Assembly (NCBI GenBank): GCA_049324115.1
Contig: JBMOMN010000020.1
Coordinates: forward strand, 1 to 64,000
Direction of reading: 5' to 3'
Origin: UBA5796 sp040752455
Lineage (GTDB): Bacteria; Chloroflexota; Anaerolineae; Anaerolineales; Villigracilaceae
DNA: 64,000 nt
The position numbers were made by a program, and so were the translations under genes. The number at the start of each line of letters is the position of its first letter. Position 1 is the stretch's first letter. Positions 57,725-64,000 of this stretch are shown here, in pieces. The notes beneath the pieces were generated by a model. It saw nothing but the letters and a program-made list of their open reading frames with translations. It was not told where the DNA came from and ran no database searches.

Positions 57725-58273
57725 CTATTCTTTCGGGCTGAAATACACATCCGTCGGTTTGAGCTTCGAGTTACGGATGAAATGCGGCTCGACCTGCATC
57801 CCGATCCAGTCGAGCGAGGGGACGGCGGGGTCTACGCCCATCAGGCGGGTCAGCAGCAGGGTGTCGACGCCCTCGAACTCGATCAGCGCCAGCACGAAGG
57901 GCGTTTCGGGCAGGAACTCCTCCGAGCCAAAGTAGCACACGGTAAAGGCATGCACGTGGGCGGGGACGTCCGTGATGTCAATCCAGCGGGTTTCCTCGCC
58001 GGTGTACATGTCGTGGCCGCGCGGGTTGGCATAAGTGTAGCCGCCGTCCGGGCGCTGGCTGGCGAGCAGGTGCCGGTTGGCAAGCCCGGCGAACCAGGGG
58101 CTGTCCTGGGCGTAAGAGTGCAGGTAGGTGATCTTGTACTCCTGCTCGATCAGGATCGGGGCCATCTTCTTCAGGAAGGCCAGCGAGTCGGGGTCGGTAT
58201 CCACCGGGAAGGGGATGCCGTGGACGATGTAACCGCCCAGGGTTTCTTCGCGTTTGGAAGGTAATGTAGACAT
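57725..58273 (-). CDS. OB-fold (DUF35-like) protein without zinc ligands
   Basis: A 182-aa protein encoded 9 bp after a thiolase gene, the normal place for a DUF35 OB-fold partner. 'GLANRHLLASQRPDGGYTYANPRGHDMYTGEETRW' aligns by eye with the rubredoxin-like zinc ribbon, but all four cysteines are replaced. The following 'VHAFTVCYFG' and 'VLALIEFEGVDTLLLTRLMGVDP' are the OB-fold strands. It probably partners the thiolase in an acyl-CoA or hydroxymethylglutaryl-type condensing complex, with the ribbon stabilised without metal. Confidence 0.8.
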   Translation of the reverse strand: MSTLPSKREETLGGYIVHGIPFPVDTDPDSLAFLKKMAPILIEQEYKITYLHSYAQDSPWFAGLANRHLLASQRPDGGYTYANPRGHDMYTGEETRWIDITDVPAHVHAFTVCYFGSEEFLPETPFVLALIEFEGVDTLLLTRLMGVDPAVPSLDWIGMQVEPHFIRNSKLKPTDVYFSPKE

Positions 58274-58282
58274 GCCGGCCTC

Positions 58283-59647
58283 CTAACCTTCGCGTTCCAT
58301 CACGGAGACGGTGACGTAAGTGCCGGTCCCGGCGTGGGAGTGGATCGCCCCCCGCTTCGCATCCCGGACCTGTAACCGGTCATCGTTAAAGTGCTTTTTG
58401 ACCGTCCCCTGCAACTGCCAGATGGCGAAGACCGCCTGCATCAGCCCGGTCGCGCCGACGGGATGCCCGCAGGCGATCAGCCCGCCGGACGGGTTGACGG
58501 CGCAGGCGGATTTTTCGGGCAGGTCCAGGCCGTAATCAATGCCCGGCATGAACGCCTTGCCCGAAGCGGCAAATTCCCCGCCCTCGCCGTAGCGGCACAG
58601 CCCCAGGTCTTCGTAAGTCTGGATCTCGGACGAGGTATAGGCGTCGTGCAATTCGACGAAATCCAGCTCGTTGAGCGGGTCGCTGATCCCGGCGTGTTTC
58701 CAGGCCATATTGCCGGCCGTGCGCCCGGCCCGGAACGAGTGAACGCCCGGATAGCGCGTGCCGTGGTCCCAGAGCCTTTTGTAGTAAGCCCGGGTCTCGT
58801 CGGAGGATTTCTCCTGCTCGGTGGCGTAATCGCCCATGAACGTGTCGTAGTCGAAGTGCGGGCGGTCGGCCATACGCATGGCGTCGGTGCCGCGCCCGAT
58901 GCCGGTCACACGCACCAGCGGACGGGTGACTTTGGCCCCGGCGGCTTCCAGCTTCTTCAAGCCCTCTTCAGAAACCAGGATGGTCGCGGCCGCGCCGTCG
59001 GACATGACGCAGATGTCGAGGCGGGTCAGCGGCCAGGCCACCATCGGCGCGTTGCGCACATCCTGGACGGTGTAGCGGTTGCGCTTTTGGGAGTAGGGGT
59101 TGTAGTAGGCGTTGATGTGGTTCTTCACGCTGACGTGGGCCATCTGCTCGACCGTCGTACCGAACTCCTTCATGTGACGGGTGACCATCATGGCGTAATA
59201 GCCCGAATAAAAACCTCCGACAGGGTAATCGAACGAAATGTCGGAGGCTAAGGCAATGAACTCGTTGCCCTTCCAGGTTTCCACGTGGGACATGGTCTCG
59301 AAGCCGTAGGCGACGCAGATGTCCATGTGGCCGCTGGCCACGGACTTCCAGGCTTCCTGGAAGCACAGGCCGCCGGTCGCGCCGCCGCCCTCGACCCGGT
59401 GTCCGGGTTTGGGGCACAGGCCGAGGTAGTCCTGGGCCATGATGCCGGCCATCAACTGGCGGGAGAAGTGGTCCGAAAAGTACGAGGCCACCGACCCATC
59501 CACGAGACGGGTGAACGTCTCGAAGTCCAGGCCGAGATCGTTGATGGCGTAGTCATACGCCTCCTTGATCACGGCCTGGAACGTCTTGTCGGGCCGCGTC
59601 TTGGCGAACTTCGACACGCCGCCCGAAATGGCATACACAGGTCTCAT
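58283..59647 (-). CDS. Thiolase-fold acyltransferase (SCP2-thiolase-like)
   Basis: A 454-aa thiolase-superfamily protein. 'VEGGGATGGLCFQEAW' (near 85) occupies the place of the nucleophile loop, 'ELDFVELHDAYTSSEI' gives the first catalytic His, and 'VNPSGGLIACGHPVGATGLMQ' the second His. This pattern fits SCP2-type or lipid-transfer thiolases more than classical acetyl-CoA acetyltransferase. The adjacent OB-fold protein supports a hetero-complex. Divergent from a CitE-like gene. Substrate unknown. Confidence 0.87.
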   Translation of the reverse strand: MRPVYAISGGVSKFAKTRPDKTFQAVIKEAYDYAINDLGLDFETFTRLVDGSVASYFSDHFSRQLMAGIMAQDYLGLCPKPGHRVEGGGATGGLCFQEAWKSVASGHMDICVAYGFETMSHVETWKGNEFIALASDISFDYPVGGFYSGYYAMMVTRHMKEFGTTVEQMAHVSVKNHINAYYNPYSQKRNRYTVQDVRNAPMVAWPLTRLDICVMSDGAAATILVSEEGLKKLEAAGAKVTRPLVRVTGIGRGTDAMRMADRPHFDYDTFMGDYATEQEKSSDETRAYYKRLWDHGTRYPGVHSFRAGRTAGNMAWKHAGISDPLNELDFVELHDAYTSSEIQTYEDLGLCRYGEGGEFAASGKAFMPGIDYGLDLPEKSACAVNPSGGLIACGHPVGATGLMQAVFAIWQLQGTVKKHFNDDRLQVRDAKRGAIHSHAGTGTYVTVSVMEREG

Positions 59648-59791
59648 AACGTCGTTCTCCTTTGGTGATTGGATAGAGTCTGCTTGACAGGGATATTATC
59701 CCAAAAAGCAGGTGACAAGACAACTGTCATTCGTCACCAACAATTGGGAAGTTTGTGTTAAAGTGGTAATATCATATCACACTGGAGAATT

Positions 59792-60661
59792 ATGCACTCA
59801 CGACGCGCCCTGCTCTACGTCCCTGGCGATGACCGGAACAAAATCGAAAAAGCCCTCACCTTCGGGGTGGACAGCATCTGCCTCGACATGGAAGACGGCG
59901 TGGCCCTCAACCGCAAGGAAGCGGCCCGGATCAACATCCCCAAGGCCCTGCGGGAACTGGACTTCGGCGCGGCCGAAAGGCTGGCGCGGATCAATGCGGT
60001 CGGTTCGGGGCTGGAAGAGGCCGATTTAACGGCGGCCCTGCCCGCCCGTCCGGATGGGATCGTGATTCCCAAGGTCGAGGCTGCGGAACAGGTCCAATGG
60101 GCGGCGGAGATCATCGAGGCGGCGGAACTGTCCAACGGCTGGCCGGTCAACTCGATCCGCATCCTGGTCGGGGTCGAGACCGCCAGGGGCATCCTGAACC
60201 TGAAGGGGATCGCCTCGCACCCGCGCCTGGACGCGGTCATCTTCGGGGCCGAGGATTACGCCGCCAGCATCGGCGCGGTCCGTTCGCGCAACGGCTGGGA
60301 GGTGCTCTACGCCCGCAGCGCCATCGTGACGGCCTGCGCCGCCTTCGATTTGCAGGCCATTGACATGGTTTCGATTGATTTCAAGGACGTGATCAACCTG
60401 AAGGTGGAGGCGGCCCAGGGCGCGGCGATGGGCTTCAGCGGCAAGCAGGTCATCCACCCGGCGCAGGTCGGGCCGGTGCAGGAGGCCTTCACCCCGTCGG
60501 ACGAGGCAATCGCCCACGCCCAACGGGTGGTCGAGACTTTCGAGGCCAGCCAGCGCGAGGGCAAAGGCGCCTATGCGCTCGACGGCAAGATGATCGACCG
60601 CCCGCTGCTCAAACAGGCCGAAAAGGTACTGGCTCGGGCGCGGGCGGCAGGGAAGGTGTGA
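59792..60661 (+). CDS. CitE-like CoA ester lyase
   Basis: A 289-aa HpcH/HpaI aldolase-family protein: 'SRRALLYVPGDDRNKIEKAL' at the N-terminus, 'DLEDGVA'-type 'CLDMEDGVALNRK', 'PKVEAAEQV', 'GVETARGILNL' and 'FGAEDYAASIGA' are the magnesium- and CoA-binding segments. Typical substrates are malyl-, citramalyl- or similar CoA esters. GGAG precedes the ATG. Next to the thiolase, it suggests a CoA-thioester pathway. A small hypothetical gene follows by 1 bp. Confidence 0.9.
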   Translation: MHSRRALLYVPGDDRNKIEKALTFGVDSICLDMEDGVALNRKEAARINIPKALRELDFGAAERLARINAVGSGLEEADLTAALPARPDGIVIPKVEAAEQVQWAAEIIEAAELSNGWPVNSIRILVGVETARGILNLKGIASHPRLDAVIFGAEDYAASIGAVRSRNGWEVLYARSAIVTACAAFDLQAIDMVSIDFKDVINLKVEAAQGAAMGFSGKQVIHPAQVGPVQEAFTPSDEAIAHAQRVVETFEASQREGKGAYALDGKMIDRPLLKQAEKVLARARAAGKV

Positions 60662-60662
60662 C

Positions 60663-60995
60663 ATGAAATCCAAACTGCAAGCCATCATGAACCTGGACGA
60701 AGGCGAGGAGATCGTCGGCGGCTGGGCCACGCCGCACATCCCCGGCACGGGCATCTACAAATTGCTGGCGAAACAACGCAAGGACGGGGTGATCGAATGG
60801 GCGCACTTCGTCCAGCGGGATAACGGGCTCAAGGATCGGGTCATGCGCGGCGAGGTGGAAAGCCGCACCCGGCTCGACGAGGTGCTCGAAATCTCGAACC
60901 GCAACCTGAAAAAGATCTTCGGCGTGACCTTGCAGTTAACGGGTTACGAGGTTTACACGCTGGATGGAAAGAAAGCCTCTTCGACGAAGCATTAA
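60663..60995 (+). CDS. Hypothetical protein downstream of the CitE-like gene
   Basis: A 110-aa soluble protein, 'MNLDEGEEIVGGWATPHIPGTGIYKLLAKQRKDG', with a C-terminal 'ISNRNLKKIFGVTLQLTGYEVYTL'. It starts 1 bp after the CitE-like stop, so is co-transcribed. No family recognised. The 3' end borders the REP array. Confidence 0.6.
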   Translation: MKSKLQAIMNLDEGEEIVGGWATPHIPGTGIYKLLAKQRKDGVIEWAHFVQRDNGLKDRVMRGEVESRTRLDEVLEISNRNLKKIFGVTLQLTGYEVYTLDGKKASSTKH

Positions 60996-61003
60996 CAAAA
61001 ACG

Positions 61004-61360
61004 GAGTGCGGACTTCAGTCCGCCAACTTTTGTAGCAGGCAGTTTGCAGGCTGAAGCCTGCGCTCCAGGTCGAATTGGAGTGCGGACTTCAGTCCGCCAA
61101 TTTTGCAGCAGGTGATTTGCAGGCTAAGGCCTGCGCTCCAGGTCGAATTGGAGTGCGGACTTCAGTCCGCCAACTTTTGTAGCAGGTGATTTGCAGGCTA
61201 AGGCCTGCGCTCCAGGTCGAATTGGAGTGCGGACTTCAGTCCGCCAATTTTGCAGCAGGTGATTTGCAGGCTAAAGCCTGCGCTCCAGGTCGAATTGGAG
61301 TGCGGACTTCAGTCCGCCAACTTTTGTAGCAGGTGATTTGCAGGCTGAAGCCTGCACTCC
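61004..61360. repeat. REP array, five units, left of the RAYT gene
   Basis: Five units of about 73 bp start at 61004, 61078, 61151, 61224 and 61297. Each has GGAGTGCGGACTTCAGTCCGC, an A/T-rich middle and GCAGGCTNAGGCCTGCGCTCC-like end, so each can fold as two hairpins within one longer stem. The same family appears at 61909-61972 and inside the MITE-like elements at 8128 and 15575. Confidence 0.85.
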
Positions 61361-61370
61361 AAACAACATT

Positions 61371-61907
61371 ATGGAATTCAGCTCATCGCCTCACCGCCCC
61401 CTGCACATCTATGCAGATGATACGTGGTATTTTATCTCTGCATCTACGCTTAATCATGTCCGATATTTTCATCCGGACGAACGCTTGACCCTATGGCAAG
61501 ATGTTTTTCTCAAAGCCGTTCAGGAGTTGGGAGTACTGTTATGTGCCTGGGTATTGCTCCCGGACCACTACCACATTTTGGTGAAGTTTCTACAGTCACG
61601 GGATGTAAGTCGGTTTATGCAATTGCTTCATGGGCGCACTTCCAGATTGCTCAATCAACTTGACGATACGCAGGGGCGAAAAATTTGGTATAGCTACTGG
61701 GATATTTGCATCAGGAATGAAACTGATTTCTGGACGCGTTTCAATTATATCCACTACAATCCTGTAAAGCATGGTTACGTTGATGACCCTGAAAAATGGG
61801 AGTTCTCAAGTTATCGGTTCCATTTGCAAAAAGAAGGAGCAGAATGGTTGTCCACATGCTGGCTGGGGTATCCCGCCGACACACTGCTACCCGATGACAA
61901 ATTTTAA
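61371..61907 (+). CDS. REP-associated tyrosine transposase (RAYT)
   Basis: A 178-aa Y1 transposase of the RAYT type. The HUH motif is 'LPDHYHIL' (His66, His68); tyrosine candidates are Tyr126 and Tyr129 in 'FNYIHYNPVKHGYV', and 'WEFSSYRFH' is the typical C-terminal block. The ATG at 61371 is preferred because upstream codons belong to the last REP unit. It sits between five REP units and one more unit, and should process them as single-stranded DNA. Confidence 0.9.
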   Translation: MEFSSSPHRPLHIYADDTWYFISASTLNHVRYFHPDERLTLWQDVFLKAVQELGVLLCAWVLLPDHYHILVKFLQSRDVSRFMQLLHGRTSRLLNQLDDTQGRKIWYSYWDICIRNETDFWTRFNYIHYNPVKHGYVDDPEKWEFSSYRFHLQKEGAEWLSTCWLGYPADTLLPDDKF

Positions 61908-61908
61908 T

Positions 61909-61972
61909 GGAGTGCGGACTTCAGTCCGCTAATTTTTGTAACAAGGAACTCGCAGGCTAAAGCCTGCGCTCC
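61909..61972. repeat. REP unit right of the RAYT gene
   Basis: A sixth unit, GGAGTGCGGACTTCAGTCCGC to GCAGGCTAAAGCCTGCGCTCC, starts 1 bp after the transposase stop. Confidence 0.85.
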
Positions 61973-61988
61973 TGAAGAGGAATCAAAG

Positions 61989-62825
61989 TTGTCATCCATC
62001 TTCTATGGTCTCATCGCCGCCCTCGGCTGGGGCGCGGCGGATTTCATCGGCGGGCTGGCAAGCAAAAGGTCCAGCCCGTATCGCGTCCTGGCCCTGGCCG
62101 AGGTTGCGGGATTCATCCCCATTTTCCTTGTGACCCTGTTCTCGGACGAAGCCCTCCCGCCCATATCCATCTGGCTGTGGAGCGGGGCGGCGAGCGTGGC
62201 CGGGATGATCGGCCTGGTCCTGCTTTACCGGGCCTTATCCAGCGGACGGATGACCGTCGCCGCGCCGGTCTCGGCCCTGCTGGCCGCGCTGATCCCCATC
62301 CCGGTCGGCGCGCTGACCGAGGGCCTGCCGGGCGCCTGGACTTACGCCGGGTTCGCCCTGGCGCTGGCCGCCATCTGGCTGGTCTCGCAGGAGAGCGGCT
62401 CGCTGCGCTGGCAGGTCAACCTCCGGGACCTGGGCCTGCCGCTGCTCGCCGGCTTTTTCTTCGGCCTGTACTTCCTCCTGATCCACGAAGCCAGCCGGGA
62501 GACGACGCTCTGGCCGTTGGTCAACGCCCGCCTGACGGCCGCGCTGCTGATGGCCGCCTTCGGCCTGCTGAGACGCCAACCCATTTTCCCGGAGCGCCCG
62601 CTCTGGCCGCTGGTCAGCCTGGGCGGGATGATGGACGTGGTCGGCAACATCTTTTACGTGCTGGCCGGTCAAACCGGGCGGCTGGACGTGACCGTGGTGC
62701 TCAGTTCGCTCTATCCGGGCACAACCGTTTTGCTGGCCTGGGTGTTTCTTAAAGAGCGCATCAACCGCGTCCAGGCTGTCGGCATCCTGCTCGCCCTGGC
62801 CGCCATTGTCTTTCTAACTCTCTAA
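61989..62825 (+). CDS. EamA/DMT superfamily transporter
   Basis: A 278-aa membrane protein with ten helices in two EamA repeats: 'YGLIAALGWGAADFIGGLASK' begins the first, and 'LRDLGLPLLAGFFFGLYFLLIHEAS' the second; 'SSLYPGTTVLLAWVFLKERINRVQ' is the family end. TTG start with AGAGGA upstream. Substrate unknown (metabolite efflux). It overlaps the border of the REP region. Confidence 0.88.
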   Translation: MSSIFYGLIAALGWGAADFIGGLASKRSSPYRVLALAEVAGFIPIFLVTLFSDEALPPISIWLWSGAASVAGMIGLVLLYRALSSGRMTVAAPVSALLAALIPIPVGALTEGLPGAWTYAGFALALAAIWLVSQESGSLRWQVNLRDLGLPLLAGFFFGLYFLLIHEASRETTLWPLVNARLTAALLMAAFGLLRRQPIFPERPLWPLVSLGGMMDVVGNIFYVLAGQTGRLDVTVVLSSLYPGTTVLLAWVFLKERINRVQAVGILLALAAIVFLTL

Positions 62826-62854
62826 CGCTCACTGCTCTCATCTCTCTATTCCCC

Positions 62855-63988
62855 ATGATCCAGATCCGCCCCGTCACCACCCGTCGCGACCGGCGCGCCT
62901 TCCTCACCTTTCCCTGGCGCATCTACAAAGACGACCCGCTCTGGGTCCCACCGCTGCTGCCGGAGCGGGCCAAAGCGATTGACCCGCAGCGTGGCAACTT
63001 CTTCAAGGACGGCGCGGCCGAGCTTTTCATCGCCTGGAAGGACGGCCAGCCTGCCGGGACATTTTGCCTGGCCGAAGACTTCAACCGCACCCGGGCTTAC
63101 GGCTTCAGGGAGTGCATGGTCGGCTTCGTCGAGTGCGTGCAGGATTACGCCGTCTTCGAGGCCATGTTCCGCTTCGCCGAGGACTGGGCGCGGGCGCACG
63201 AGATGACCTCCCTCTACGGTCCGTTCAACCTCGACCGGGAAGACAGCCGCGGCATCCTGATCGAGGGCCGCGACCGCCCGGCGGCCATCCTGTGCGGGCA
63301 CCATCCCTCGTATTACCGGGATTTTTTCGAACGTTACGGCTTCCAAAAGGACGGCGAAGACGGCCTGGCCTACGCCATCGAAATTGACCTGGAACACCCC
63401 AAAGTCAAACGCCTCCTGCGCCTGGCGGAGCAGGTACGCGCCCGTCACCCCGAATACCGCGTGCGCGGCGCGGTCCTGGCCGACATGGAGGACGAAATAG
63501 ACCGCATCGTTGACCTGCAAAACCGCGGCCTGGCGCATTTCCCCGGGGCCGTGCCCTACACCCGCAACGACATCGAGACCATGATCCGCCCGCTGATCCC
63601 CCTCGTAGATATGGAGCTGGTCCTGTTCGCCGAAGTGGACGGGCAACCGGCGGGCTTCTTCCCCGGCGTGCCCAACTTCAACGAGGTGCTCATCCACCTC
63701 AACGGCCTGCGCCATCCCTGGGATTACGCCCGCGCCCTGCGCTACCGGAAGCTCCAGCCGAAGTGCCTCGCCATCAAGAGCGTGGTCGTCCCGCCCGAAT
63801 ACTGGGACACCGGCGTCGCCATCCTGCTGTTCGAGGAGATGGCCCGCCGCGCCGCCGCCCGCGGCTACACCTGGGCCGACCTCTCGCTCACCGGCGAATT
63901 CAACACCGATACCTGGCCGCTGGCTCATCACATGGGGGCACAGATCTACAAGCGCTACCGGTTTTTCAAGTTGGCGGTTCGACGGTAG
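62855..63988 (+). CDS. GNAT-like acetyltransferase family protein
   Basis: A 377-aa protein with two related halves. 'FPWRIYKDDPLWVPPLLPE' at the start and 'VPPEYWDTGVAILLFEEMARRAAARGYTWADLSL' near the end suggest acyl-CoA binding of the GNAT type. 'YGPFNLDREDSRGILIEG' is also conserved in this family. Substrate unknown. Starts 29 bp after the EamA gene. Confidence 0.75.
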   Translation: MIQIRPVTTRRDRRAFLTFPWRIYKDDPLWVPPLLPERAKAIDPQRGNFFKDGAAELFIAWKDGQPAGTFCLAEDFNRTRAYGFRECMVGFVECVQDYAVFEAMFRFAEDWARAHEMTSLYGPFNLDREDSRGILIEGRDRPAAILCGHHPSYYRDFFERYGFQKDGEDGLAYAIEIDLEHPKVKRLLRLAEQVRARHPEYRVRGAVLADMEDEIDRIVDLQNRGLAHFPGAVPYTRNDIETMIRPLIPLVDMELVLFAEVDGQPAGFFPGVPNFNEVLIHLNGLRHPWDYARALRYRKLQPKCLAIKSVVVPPEYWDTGVAILLFEEMARRAAARGYTWADLSLTGEFNTDTWPLAHHMGAQIYKRYRFFKLAVRR

Positions 63989-64000
63989 GCAGTACAGTCT

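Noticed and set aside
61004..61360. CRISPR array
   Set aside because: The repeats are near identical along their full 73-bp period, with no variable spacers, and no cas genes are present.

Overview
The window is high-GC bacterial chromosome that looks like Chloroflexota, most probably class Anaerolineae. This is an inference from gene content: BTAD/AAA/TPR regulator, MutS2 without a visible MutS, YacL-type PIN/TRAM protein, PEP-synthase-like protein without a phosphohistidine domain, DUF5671 membrane protein, many lipoproteins with an 'AC' lipobox, dense interspersed palindromic repeats and several apparently leaderless genes. No rRNA, tRNA, CRISPR array or prophage was recognised.

Layout. 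0.2-1.9 kb: nadB. 1.9-3.9 kb: small toxin-antitoxin (TA) genes and debris (DUF4160/DUF2442, orphan BrnA-like, orphan HigA-like, a VapB-like gene with a 20-codon VapC stub, a 44-aa membrane protein). 3.9-9.1 kb: BTAD regulator broken by an in-frame TGA, OsmC protein, ArsM-like methyltransferase. 9.2-13.2 kb: MFS exporter divergent from arsC, DUF1232 protein, PQQ-type sugar dehydrogenase lipoprotein, Cys-rich small protein. 13.2-17 kb: tungstate ABC transporter tupABC and a HTH-PBP regulator. 17-20 kb: sugar ABC transporter. 20-24 kb: SAM-I riboswitch followed unexpectedly by a HicB-like and two DinB genes, then a DUF433/DUF5615 TA pair, DUF5946, a Y1 transposase with its own palindromes, and an AT-rich membrane protein. 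24-28 kb: metH. 28-30 kb: transposase remnant and two lipoproteins. 30-32 kb: AT-rich three-gene island with a TIGR04255-like protein. 32-36.6 kb: mutS2, HAD, PIN/TRAM protein. 36.8-39.8 kb: moaA-HAD-malic enzyme. 40-43.6 kb: aminotransferase, glutamate dehydrogenase, DinB. 43.7-50.6 kb: tex, pepF, small membrane proteins, DUF5671 protein. 50.6-57.6 kb: dnaN, PEP-synthase-like protein, phosphatase, thrC-thrB, mntA-hepT. 57.7-60.7 kb: lipid/acyl-CoA genes. 61-64 kb: REP array with its RAYT transposase, EamA transporter, acetyltransferase.

The main theme is interspersed repeats that enter genes without breaking them. The metH frame (1363 aa) stays open through a complete DUF559 endonuclease-like cassette of about 535 bp, bracketed by two direct copies of a C/G-rich repeat and lying inside the cobalamin cap domain. 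At least four further short repeat families also interrupt metH in frame. Related repeats enter mutS2 and the P3 loop of the SAM riboswitch. At least two Y1/RAYT-type transposases sit among their own palindromes, and a third is truncated and fused to another repeat. Two MITE-like elements with terminal inverted repeats have one palindrome arm amplified into 15-16 bp tandem arrays.
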